Shown here piece by piece: positions 1 through 5,833 of a stretch of 6,148 bases of DNA. Every line of letters starts with the position of its first letter. Position 1 is the first letter of the stretch. The DNA lies in NCBI GenBank assembly GCA_002401525.1, contig NVTH01000001.1:1-6148 (forward strand), written 5' to 3'. The stretch comes from Moraxellaceae bacterium (GTDB lineage: Bacteria > Pseudomonadota > Gammaproteobacteria > Pseudomonadales > UBA3067). The notes under the pieces are model-generated. The model was not told the origin of the DNA and ran no database searches. It worked only from the letters and a program-made list of their open reading frames with translations. The translations under genes were made by a program, and so were the position numbers.

Positions 1-607
1 AATTGGCTGGAACATACATATTCTCATCATCTTGAGAAGAATCTGCAGGTGCATCGTAAGCGGCATCATGGGCCCCTAAACGCCCTTCCATCTCAAACAC
101 TTCCTTGACGCTGACATTCAAATCGCCAGCAATCGCCTTGGCTTCATCCCGAGTTAACAGCGCCAGGCTCTTCTTCGCGCTGCGAAGATTAAAAAACAAC
201 TTGCGCTGCGCTTTGGTGGTGGCAATTTTAACAATCCGCCAGTTACGCAACACGAACTCATGAATCTCTGCCTTAATCCAATGCACAGCAAAGGAAACCA
301 GACGCACCCCTCGATTAGGATCAAAACGTTTTACCGCCTTCATCAGGCCCACATTACCTTCTTGGATCAAGTCGGCCTGAGGCAAGCCATAGCCCTTATA
401 ACTTCTGGCGATATGCACCACAAAACGTAAATGAGCAATCACCAGCCGGCGTGCGGCCTCAACATCTTCGTTATAAAACAAACGCTCTGCTAAATCTTTC
501 TCTTCTTGTTCGCCAAGAAGCGCGACGGTGCTCACCGAACGCATATAGGCCTCTAGGTCTACCCCAGGAACCTCTATAGTCGGTTGTAAAATCAAAGCAC
601 TATCCAT
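1..607 (-). CDS. rpoH: RNA polymerase sigma-32 factor (heat-shock sigma), partial at left edge
   Basis: Alternative sigma factor that directs core RNA polymerase to heat-shock promoters (chaperones, proteases) in the cytoplasm. The 202 codons visible here begin [10 protein letters not shown]. They contain the region 1.2/2.1 sequence [20 protein letters not shown], the core-binding [17 protein letters not shown] segment of region 2.2 (residues 79-95), [21 protein letters not shown], and the RpoH box QRKLFFNLR (residues 134-142). The RpoH box is diagnostic of sigma-32 as opposed to RpoD or RpoS. Region 3 follows and the frame runs off the window, so roughly the last 80 codons, including the -35-binding region 4, are missing (E. 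coli RpoH is 284 residues). The ATG at 605-607 is chosen because GGAGG lies 5 nt upstream and the N-terminus aligns with other RpoH proteins. The family assignment comes from remembered E. coli RpoH and is essentially certain. Whether this is the only rpoH copy cannot be judged from the window. Control sites are listed separately. Confidence 0.97.
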   Translation of the reverse strand, partial: MDSALILQPTIEVPGVDLEAYMRSVSTVALLGEQEEKDLAERLFYNEDVEAARRLVIAHLRFVVHIARSYKGYGLPQADLIQEGNVGLMKAVKRFDPNRGVRLVSFAVHWIKAEIHEFVLRNWRIVKIATTKAQRKLFFNLRSAKKSLALLTRDEAKAIAGDLNVSVKEVFEMEGRLGAHDAAYDAPADSSQDDENMYVPAN

Positions 608-611
608 TTAT

Positions 612-617
612 TCCTCC
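612..617 (-). promoter_or_regulatory. Shine-Dalgarno of rpoH, possibly masked by leader pairing
   Basis: On the minus strand GGAGGA stands 4 nt before the rpoH ATG, a strong ribosome binding site that fixes the start. The leader segment UUUCUC (636-641) can pair with GAGGAA (611-616) across a 19-nt loop, with one G-U pair. The same UUUCUC could instead pair with AGAGAA (650-655). The site itself is clear. The masking is inference. Confidence 0.8.
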
Positions 618-690
618 AATTTGGCTGCCTCGCAAGAGAAAGAAAATCCTTCTCTATCCTGAGACGATAATCGCCATCCTCTCTATTATT

Positions 691-717
691 TTAGCACTCA
701 CCTATTAAGAGTGCTAA
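691..717 (-). promoter_or_regulatory. CIRCE operator (HrcA-binding inverted repeat) upstream of rpoH
   Basis: The sequence is TTAGCACTC, nine bases, GAGTGCTAA: a perfect 9-9-9 inverted repeat identical to the CIRCE consensus, the operator of the heat-shock repressor HrcA. It overlaps the -10 of the candidate rpoH promoter by four bases and would span about -10 to +17, the usual position for a repressing CIRCE. It would also be transcribed as a hairpin near the 5' end of the rpoH leader. It is symmetric, so strand is assigned from the neighbouring gene. The nearest plus-strand gene starts 700 bp away. CIRCE usually controls groESL and dnaK operons, and E. coli has no HrcA. No hrcA gene is in this window, so the presence of the repressor is inferred. 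Confidence 0.95.
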
Positions 718-742
718 TAACCCCTAAAGTTCTTAGTGTCAG
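714..742 (-). promoter_or_regulatory. Candidate sigma-70-type promoter of rpoH
   Basis: Read on the minus strand, CTGACA (737-742, 5 of 6 matches to the -35 consensus) is followed after 17 bp by TATTAG (714-719, 4 of 6 matches to the -10). Transcription would start near 707 and give a leader of about 100 nt. The -10 shares 714-717 with the CIRCE arm, so bound HrcA should block polymerase. I did not see a convincing sigma-32 promoter (CTTGAA ... CCCCAT) here. Other promoters further upstream are possible. Confidence 0.6.
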
Positions 743-782
743 GGTGTTTTTACTTATTTTCTATTAACTATTCACCAATTGC

Positions 783-797
783 ACTCAATGATTGAGT
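783..797. repeat. 15-bp perfect palindrome, copy 1 of a shared element
   Basis: ACTCAAT-G-ATTGAGT is a perfect inverted repeat about 75 bp upstream of the inferred rpoH transcription start. The 14 bases CACTCAATGATTGA (782-795) recur exactly at 5820-5833, upstream of the glycosyltransferase. This size and symmetry suit a dimeric regulator, but no regulator is identified. Confidence 0.5.
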
Positions 798-958
798 TTC
801 AACGACTTAGATTGAACCACTTAGCTTCCACTAATTAGCTTGAACGGCTGAATTGTATTGGATCTAGCGATTAGACTAGACGCTTTTAACCGCGTGGATA
901 TGATCTCCTTCAATTTATTATTGAGGCACTTTAAACCATTTCAAGAGCGATGAAAATA

Positions 959-973
959 GGCGCTAAATACGCC
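959..973. repeat. Inverted repeat GGCG-N7-CGCC, copy 1
   Basis: Four-base GC arms flank the AT-rich spacer CTAAATA. A second element with the same arms and spacer length lies 113 bp further on. The stem is too short for a confident terminator. It may be a small operator or chance. Confidence 0.25.
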
Positions 974-1071
974 CGATCACGGCCTATAGAAACCTTCTCC
1001 CGCGCGCCAGATCATGCACCTACACACCCTTGGATTATGCTATAAAAATCATAGGATTACTTATTTTTAGT

Positions 1072-1086
1072 GGCGATTAAAACGCC
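1072..1086. repeat. Inverted repeat GGCG-N7-CGCC, copy 2
   Basis: It has the same arms and spacer length as the element at 959-973, here with spacer ATTAAAA. Function is unknown. Confidence 0.25.
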
Positions 1087-1292
1087 GCACTTACAATCCT
1101 TACACACTTGACCCATAGTGATTCAATGGCATAAATCTCCCTAACACAGTACCATGCTTAGCTTCGGCTCCAACAATCACTGGAAGCACTTGTTATCTGG
1201 CAATATTTCAAGCCTTAGCTGACTTCCAAAGAGCCGGTGGCGCGTAGTCAAAGTAAGATTAGGCTACAAGAGATGAAGGATTGCTTACAACT

Positions 1293-1322
1293 TTGACGTG
1301 CCACCCAAATAGAATTTATAAA
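1293..1322 (+). promoter_or_regulatory. Candidate sigma-70 promoter of the dihaem cytochrome gene
   Basis: TTGACG (1293-1298, 5 of 6) and TATAAA (1317-1322, 5 of 6) are separated by 18 bp. A start near 1329 would give a leader of about 90 nt before the ATG at 1418. This is the best match in the upstream region. I saw no clear activator or Fur-like operator beside it. Confidence 0.55.
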
Positions 1323-1417
1323 AACACTGGCTGCCCTAATCATCGCATTTTTCAATGCAGGAGCTCTTCCAAAAGTGGCAAAGCCAAATTTCTTCAGTTA
1401 ATTCATAAGGTTTTGTC

Positions 1418-2956
1418 ATGCGCCGGATTATTGCACTCGCTTATTTTACCTCAATAGGAATTCTAGCCGCCTGTTCCTCGGGCAGTTCAGATTTCGTACA
1501 AGACACGGAAGACGATTTAGTCTCTGTAATCCAGCAGTTATCTTTCATGGTAGACCCGAGTGTCGACAGAGACCTGCCGAGCCAAGACGACCCAGTCGTG
1601 CAACTGGGCAAATTATTGTTCTTCAGCCAAGGGTTAAGCGGCGACGGGGAAACAGACGAATTTGATACTGCCTGTGCCTCCTGCCACCACCCCGCTTTCG
1701 CAGGCAGCGATGAACTCTCACTTCCTTACGGCGTCGGCGCCGAAGACCCCAAGCTAGTGGGCCCTGGCCGGGAATTTACTGGCATCCAAGACTCGCCTGT
1801 TATCGGTAGGAATTCTATTTCCGTAATGAATGTCGGCCTCTGGGATCACGCCTTAAACCACGACGGCAGCGTCGAAAGCCTCAACCCCACCATGCTTTCT
1901 AACGGTACCAACGGCGGCATCAGCACCCCTGACAGCGGCTATCAAACTGCTGATGACAACGCCGGCGACAATTTAGTCATGGCACAAACACGCCTGGCCC
2001 TCACAAACACCCACATGATGCGCAACCACTTGGAAGAAGGGGAAGACACTGAAGTAGTATTGAGCCACCTCATTGAACGACTCAAAGGCAATAACGATGA
2101 ACTAGAAATTAATCAATGGTTAGAACAATTCCGCACCGCCTTCGATAACCCTGATGGCAGTGCTGACGAATTGATTACCGAAGCCAACCTCATTACTGCC
2201 CTCGCAGAATATCAACGTTCAATGGTGTTTGTTTTCTCCCCCTGGAGAGACTATCTGTTAGGTGACCTCGACGCGATTTCCACCGACGCCAAACGCGGCG
2301 CGACATTAGTCTTAACAAGCGTTGATCAAGGCGGTTTAGGCTGCGTCTCGTGCCACAGTGGCGACTTCTTTACTGACGAGCAATACCACACGCTTGCGAT
2401 CCCTCAAATCGGCCCGGGGATGGGAGACGACAATGGCGAATCCAGCACCGATGACTTCGGCCGCTTTCGAGTCACCGGTGACGAAGCAGATCGATATGCT
2501 TTTCGCACCCCGACCCTGCTCAACGTGGTTCGCACCGGACCCTGGGGTCACAATGGCGCTTACACCACGCTAGAAAGCATCATCACCCATCATCTTTACC
2601 CCCGCGGAAGCGTTGAAGCATACGACACCTCCCAAGTGAACCCGGAAATATCAGCCATTGATTTCGAAGAAAAGACAGAATTGGCGCTGGCGGTGCTAGA
2701 AACCCAAGTGAGCAATGCTGAAACCCCACTTGAAGTTATTGTCACTGGAGAGTTCGAAATATTACTTGTCATCGAATTCTTAAAGACTCTCACCGACTAT
2801 CGTCTAATCAAAATAGAAGAAAGCACTCGACACATCGATTGTGTCGCTCCTTTAATTCCTGATTCAGGCGATGAAAACCCCGACGCGTTACGACTTAATG
2901 CCGAAGACTCAAATGGTATTTCATTACTGGGCAATTTCAACGGCTGTAGCGATTAA
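1418..2956 (+). CDS. Dihaem cytochrome c peroxidase / MauG-family lipoprotein
   Basis: A 512-residue exported c-type cytochrome. The N-terminus MRRIIALAYF is followed by a hydrophobic stretch and the lipobox LAAC (16-19). Cys19 should be lipidated, and Ser at +2 predicts outer-membrane sorting, facing the periplasm. Two haem-attachment motifs are visible, CASCH (86-90) and CVSCH (309-313), the two-domain pattern of bacterial cytochrome c peroxidases and MauG-like enzymes. RTPTLLNVVRTGPWGHNG (363-380) is the family's conserved C-terminal signature. Members reduce peroxide with electrons from small cytochromes or oxidise protein side chains; which applies here is not shown. It is longer than classical peroxidases (about 320-350 residues), with a long inter-haem segment and a C-terminal tail carrying Cys475 and Cys510. 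At the site where relatives often have LEDVVRHY it reads LESIITHH, so His392 may replace the usual Tyr or Met near the haem. That alignment is from memory. AAGG stands 7 nt before the ATG. No MbnP-like or electron-donor gene adjoins it. Confidence 0.9.
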   Translation: MRRIIALAYFTSIGILAACSSGSSDFVQDTEDDLVSVIQQLSFMVDPSVDRDLPSQDDPVVQLGKLLFFSQGLSGDGETDEFDTACASCHHPAFAGSDELSLPYGVGAEDPKLVGPGREFTGIQDSPVIGRNSISVMNVGLWDHALNHDGSVESLNPTMLSNGTNGGISTPDSGYQTADDNAGDNLVMAQTRLALTNTHMMRNHLEEGEDTEVVLSHLIERLKGNNDELEINQWLEQFRTAFDNPDGSADELITEANLITALAEYQRSMVFVFSPWRDYLLGDLDAISTDAKRGATLVLTSVDQGGLGCVSCHSGDFFTDEQYHTLAIPQIGPGMGDDNGESSTDDFGRFRVTGDEADRYAFRTPTLLNVVRTGPWGHNGAYTTLESIITHHLYPRGSVEAYDTSQVNPEISAIDFEEKTELALAVLETQVSNAETPLEVIVTGEFEILLVIEFLKTLTDYRLIKIEESTRHIDCVAPLIPDSGDENPDALRLNAEDSNGISLLGNFNGCSD

Positions 2957-2971
2957 CAAACAACGGCACCC

Positions 2972-3009
2972 AAAAAAAATGGCGCTGCAACTTAGAGTTG
3001 CAGCGCCAT
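2972..3009 (-). terminator. Rho-independent terminator of the Sel1-repeat gene
   Basis: A perfect 14-bp stem (2979-2992 with 2996-3009, outer sequence ATGGCGCTGC) closes on a 3-nt loop. Read on the minus strand it is followed by eight T residues (2972-2979), the standard intrinsic terminator, about 113 nt after the stop of the Sel1 gene. Read on the plus strand no T-run follows, so termination of the cytochrome transcript here would be weaker. It should keep minus-strand transcription from running antisense into the cytochrome gene. Confidence 0.92.
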
Positions 3010-3048
3010 AGGCTAACTGTTTATTCTCAATCTTTTCTTATCTATATC

Positions 3049-3117
3049 GTATTAATAATATTGTATCAACCAAGCCGCCATCAACGGACCTAAAAGAATA
3101 CCCACTAGTTTGAAGTT
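3049..3117 (-). other. Short hydrophobic reading frame between Sel1 gene and its terminator (doubtful)
   Basis: Just after the Sel1 stop, another minus-strand frame encodes FNFKLVGILLGPLMAAWLIQYY before a TAA, with no stop in between. The peptide looks like one transmembrane helix and loosely recalls the N-terminus of SLC13-type anion permeases (a KLxGLLLGPL pattern). It has no good ribosome binding site and no early ATG (the possible starts are an internal GTG or a late ATG). It could be a leftover of a deleted gene, a translated small peptide, or chance. I do not call it a gene. Confidence 0.2.
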
Positions 3118-3122
3118 AAATG

Positions 3123-3968
3123 TTACAGCAATCTAGAATGATGCTCAGTCCAATTTTGGGTTGAAACAACGACGTTATCCATCATGTCCTTCGCCACGGG
3201 TACGTTTAATTTGACTAACTGCGTCTTAGCGAGACTATAGCCTTGCAGCGCAGATTTTCTTAAATATTTCACTGCGAGAGTAAGGTTTACATCCACTCCT
3301 TGACCGTTCAAATAAGCCAGTCCTAAATTAAATTGCGCTAATCGATCATTCAATGCGGCAGCGGATCGGTACCAAGTGAATGCCATCTGATAATCTCTAC
3401 CTACTTCCACGCCTTCTGAATAAATTGAGGCCAAATCATTTTGCGCCATCGAAAGCCCCTGTCTGGCAGCTTTTGTATACCACTTAATCGCCTCATTAAT
3501 ATTTTTCGCCACTCCCTGACCGTAGTGATACATGTAAGCAACATTATATTGAGCGTTTTTGAATCCACCCTCGGCTGAAGATTTAAACCATTTCAACGCC
3601 TCTATATCGTCTGCTTCTACACCAAACCCATACGCATACATGACGCCTAAATTAGACTGGGCTTCTAAGTGCCCTTGCTGAGCGGCTTTACCAAACCAGT
3701 ACAGCGCTTTTTCATAATCTGGAAAATTAGAAGTGACATAAAATACGCCCAAACTAAATTGCGCGTATTCATGACCACCTTTTGCCGCTCGACCATACCA
3801 ATAAACTGAAGCCTCTAAATCCTGATTCTCACCAAAATTAAAAGTCGCTTCAGCCTTCTGGTACTGCTGATCGAGGTTTAACCCTGGCTCTTGATGCTTT
3901 TGAGTCACCATTGAGCACGCAGTTAAATTTAAAACTAACAGAGCGGATAACAGCCTTAAAAAATACAT
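3123..3968 (-). CDS. Sel1-like repeat (TPR-type) lipoprotein
   Basis: A 281-residue lipoprotein of unknown specific role. The signal sequence MYFLRLLSALLVLNLTAC ends in the lipobox LTAC (15-18). Cys18 followed by Ser predicts an outer-membrane anchor on the periplasmic side. Five consecutive Sel1-like repeats of about 36 residues follow, at roughly 66-99, 100-135, 136-171, 172-207 and 208-243. They show the typical AQxxLGxxYxxGxGV...A..WyxkAAxxG pattern, and a partial repeat lies around 50-65. These alpha-solenoids mediate protein-protein contacts, so the protein is probably a scaffold or adaptor at the envelope. The C-terminal 38 residues are outside the repeats. The start is well supported: GAGGAG (3977-3982) stands 8 nt before the ATG. 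It is transcribed alone, toward the cytochrome gene, and ends at the strong hairpin at 2972-3009. No enzyme domain is present, and the partner cannot be inferred from the neighbours. Confidence 0.93.
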   Translation of the reverse strand: MYFLRLLSALLVLNLTACSMVTQKHQEPGLNLDQQYQKAEATFNFGENQDLEASVYWYGRAAKGGHEYAQFSLGVFYVTSNFPDYEKALYWFGKAAQQGHLEAQSNLGVMYAYGFGVEADDIEALKWFKSSAEGGFKNAQYNVAYMYHYGQGVAKNINEAIKWYTKAARQGLSMAQNDLASIYSEGVEVGRDYQMAFTWYRSAAALNDRLAQFNLGLAYLNGQGVDVNLTLAVKYLRKSALQGYSLAKTQLVKLNVPVAKDMMDNVVVSTQNWTEHHSRLL

Positions 3969-4021
3969 TCAAATTTCTCCTCGGTAGTAATCTAGTTATT
4001 ATTTGTAATTGGATGTTTCTA

Positions 4022-4049
4022 ATTATGACTAAATGTAAAAATCAGGCAA
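4022..4049 (-). promoter_or_regulatory. Candidate promoter of the Sel1-repeat lipoprotein gene
   Basis: On the minus strand TTGCCT (4044-4049, 4 of 6) and CATAAT (4022-4027, 5 of 6) are 16 bp apart. A start near 4015 would leave a leader of roughly 45 nt. The surroundings are AT-rich, so this is only the best of several possible matches. Confidence 0.4.
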
Positions 4050-4428
4050 CATTAGGTTTTTATACCGTGAAGGAACGTCATTTAAAGGGCATATAATAAA
4101 AAGCAATCAACAGCCTAAAAGCAAACCACTGTAAGCCAAGAATTAAATCATACCTAAAGAAAACCAAAACGTTACAGGCACATTTCACGAAGCGCCAAAA
4201 AAATAACAGTTATTGGTCACATAGAGGACAAGAAATAGTTATTCCCTAGCGCCATGAGACAGGCGTATTTGAAACTATTTAATCTAGAATTTATTGAAGA
4301 TTTTTTAAATTGCGCATGCAACAAAGGAGATCTTCGTCACATTATTTACATAACATTACACTAAAACAAAGCAATGCTTATTAAAATTGAACTTTAAAGG
4401 CCGAAAAGATCTGACTCGAATAAGTAGC
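4050..4428. other. AT-rich intergenic region without a recognised gene
   Basis: It lies between the end of the glycosyltransferase gene and the Sel1 promoter. No coding frame is convincing. TATAAT occurs at 4092-4097 on the plus strand but lacks a -35 at the right distance. AATAAC-A-GTTATT is a small AT palindrome near 4202-4214. I did not find a clear intrinsic terminator for the glycosyltransferase transcript, so it may end by Rho or read on. Confidence 0.5.
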
Positions 4429-5628
4429 CTACGCTAATTTTCTTCCTTTCCAGCTGGCAGTCCCCTTCGCAGCTTTATAAACGGCAAACAGGTAGGTGGG
4501 CAATAACATCAACAATCCAGGCAAAAGAAATAATTGATCCACCAGAGGATTTAAACCCAGGACACGGGCAAACAACCAGCGGTTACTATGGACCATAGCC
4601 ATTCCTCCCAAACTCAACGGCAAGATCCACAAGGGCAGCAAGCCTATTAAAGCGAGTAAAGAAGCGATATAGATAAAGGCATCCCACAAACAGTACTTAA
4701 GAATAATTAAACCAGTGATAAGACAGGCCTTCAGCCAACTCAAAGACTTACCGTCATTGCCGTCAATTAATGCGCCTGAAATAGTTTTAAACCAACCCTG
4801 CAACACCTCAGAATTTGACGAATACATCCGAACCGACACCACATCAACGAGACCCAGAGCCCGAAAAGGAATCTGTTTCTCTTTAACAAGCTTTCCTAAC
4901 GCTTCATCTTCAATGATTTTATTAGCAACCGTCTCGAACCCCCCAAGTTCATGAAAGGTTTCACGATTAAATATCATAAATCGCCCATTCCCTACGCACT
5001 GCGGCGAATCTGGATCATTAATGGCAACCCAATCCCGTTGAAACCCCATATCAAAAATAAAATAGGCATGCAAAGCGCGCTCGGAAAAACTACCTAAAAC
5101 GTGTTTATCTAAACCTGTGAGGTACTGAATTTGCTGCTGCTGACAATAACCAATGGTGGCCGCCACTGCTTCAGGCGCAATGCGCACATCCGCATCAATA
5201 AACATAAGCCATTCGCCACTCGCTTGCTTAGCAGCTCTCTGACAGGCCCACGGCTTTCCCCTCCAGCCCTCTGGTGGCTCTTCAGCGCCATTAACGATTA
5301 GTAAACGCGGGTCATCAAATTGCTGCAGAATTTTCAGTGTGTTATCAGTGGAATTATCATTCAGTACAATGACTTCAATGTTTTCATGGCTTTGAGCCAA
5401 GGCGTGCTCTACGCACTCTTTTATATTATCTTCCTCATCACGCGCAGGAATGATAATAGAAACTTGGGTATTTTTTTGGCAGGGCGCATCGCCTCTGCGC
5501 ACCCAAAAAGAGTCATCCTTAAGCAACCGTCGAACCCTTCGATTGGCCCGCCAATAGCGTCGAACAATCCCAAGAAGAACCAATGCAACCAATAGGTTTA
5601 GCACGTTTGCGAACAAGAAAGTGACCAT
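4429..5628 (-). CDS. Membrane-anchored family 2 glycosyltransferase
   Basis: An inverting GT-A fold glycosyltransferase that would move a sugar from a nucleotide donor to a lipid or polymer acceptor on the cytoplasmic face of the inner membrane. With the start used here (399 residues) an N-terminal helix spans about 2-22. The GT2 core follows: SIIIPARDEEDNI (57-69), VLNDNSTDNT (88-97), WRGKPWAC (122-129), the DAD metal-binding motif (145-147), NGRFMIFNRETFHELGGFE (214-232), IIED with the likely catalytic acid (238-241), and VRMY (266-269) in place of the QxxRW motif. Two or three hydrophobic segments close the protein (about 298-340 and 355-384). GKPWAC plus RMY recalls the CrtQ (carotenoid) and HpnB (hopanoid) branch, but no such pathway gene adjoins it, so the substrate is unassigned. 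The frame extends to an ATG at 5713-5715 (428 residues). I prefer the ATG at 5626-5628 because the best promoter overlaps the upstream ATG and the transmembrane helix then begins at the N-terminus. Neither start has a good Shine-Dalgarno. Confidence 0.9.
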   Translation of the reverse strand: MVTFLFANVLNLLVALVLLGIVRRYWRANRRVRRLLKDDSFWVRRGDAPCQKNTQVSIIIPARDEEDNIKECVEHALAQSHENIEVIVLNDNSTDNTLKILQQFDDPRLLIVNGAEEPPEGWRGKPWACQRAAKQASGEWLMFIDADVRIAPEAVAATIGYCQQQQIQYLTGLDKHVLGSFSERALHAYFIFDMGFQRDWVAINDPDSPQCVGNGRFMIFNRETFHELGGFETVANKIIEDEALGKLVKEKQIPFRALGLVDVVSVRMYSSNSEVLQGWFKTISGALIDGNDGKSLSWLKACLITGLIILKYCLWDAFIYIASLLALIGLLPLWILPLSLGGMAMVHSNRWLFARVLGLNPLVDQLFLLPGLLMLLPTYLFAVYKAAKGTASWKGRKLA

Positions 5629-5692
5629 AACGGGTGTATAGAACCTTTGTCTAAAATTGCCTGAAAATCGTACTTTTTTCAGTCGAATTGGC

Positions 5693-5720
5693 AGTATAAA
5701 TACAGTGCCAGTCATGTAAA
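5693..5720 (-). promoter_or_regulatory. Candidate sigma-70 promoter of the glycosyltransferase gene
   Basis: On the minus strand TTTACA (5715-5720, 5 of 6) and TATACT (5693-5698, 5 of 6) are 16 bp apart, giving a start near 5686. The -35 overlaps the ATG at 5713-5715, so a transcript from this promoter cannot use that ATG. The next in-frame ATG, at 5626-5628, would have a leader of about 57 nt. Confidence 0.55.
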
Positions 5721-5804
5721 GTCTAAATCAAAGAAATGCTCACTGTGTCTAACTAAATAGATCATTACAACGTCACTCGCCACAGGCATACCCCGCAACG
5801 CACC

Positions 5805-5825
5805 ACACTCAACACTCAACACTCA
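5805..5825. repeat. Three perfect tandem copies of ACACTCA
   Basis: Three 7-bp units follow one another without change and run directly into the palindromic element at 5820-5833. It is either a small slippage-prone microsatellite or a cluster of half-sites. At 7 bp per unit, copy-number change would shift spacing but not a reading frame, as it is non-coding. Confidence 0.7.
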
Positions 5826-5833
5826 ATGATTGA
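5820..5833. repeat. Copy 2 of the shared element CACTCAATGATTGA
   Basis: All 14 bases are identical to 782-795. The palindrome is slightly imperfect here (ACTCAAT-G-ATTGACT, one mismatch at the last-but-one position). It lies about 190 bp upstream of the preferred glycosyltransferase start, comparable with 175 bp for the rpoH copy, and also upstream of the divergent response regulator. Confidence 0.5.

Larger units (their letters stand above)
743..1292. other. Gene-free region between rpoH and the cytochrome gene
   Basis: No reading frame here looks coding on either strand; short frames such as the 22-codon one at 1154 have no ribosome binding site. The stretch contains the palindrome at 783-797, two GGCG-N7-CGCC inverted repeats (959-973 and 1072-1086), and an extended -10-like sequence TGC-TATAAA at 1038-1046 on the plus strand without a recognisable -35. 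In most gammaproteobacteria ftsX would lie immediately upstream of rpoH. I found no ftsX-like sequence or other gene remnant. Confidence 0.6.

Noticed and set aside
1154..1222. 22-codon frame MLSFGSNNHW... in the rpoH-cytochrome gap
   Set aside because: It has no Shine-Dalgarno or family resemblance, and its length is expected by chance.
2336..2793. Open frames on both strands inside the cytochrome gene
   Set aside because: They overlap conserved haem and C-terminal motifs of the real gene, have no ribosome binding sites and encode no recognisable protein.
3911..4096. 61-codon plus-strand frame across the start of the Sel1 gene
   Set aside because: It overlaps the lipoprotein signal sequence and its Shine-Dalgarno on the other strand, and its translation shows no family features.
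4092..4097. Perfect TATAAT on the plus strand
   Set aside because: There is no -35-like sequence at 15-19 bp, no extended -10, and no plus-strand gene downstream, in AT-rich DNA where such matches are common.
4370..4380. AAGCAATGCTT palindrome as a terminator for the glycosyltransferase
   Set aside because: The stem is only 4 bp with a 3-nt loop and is too weak to support a call.
4715..5595. Further open frames within the glycosyltransferase gene
   Set aside because: They are out-of-frame or antisense to a gene with clear GT2 motifs.
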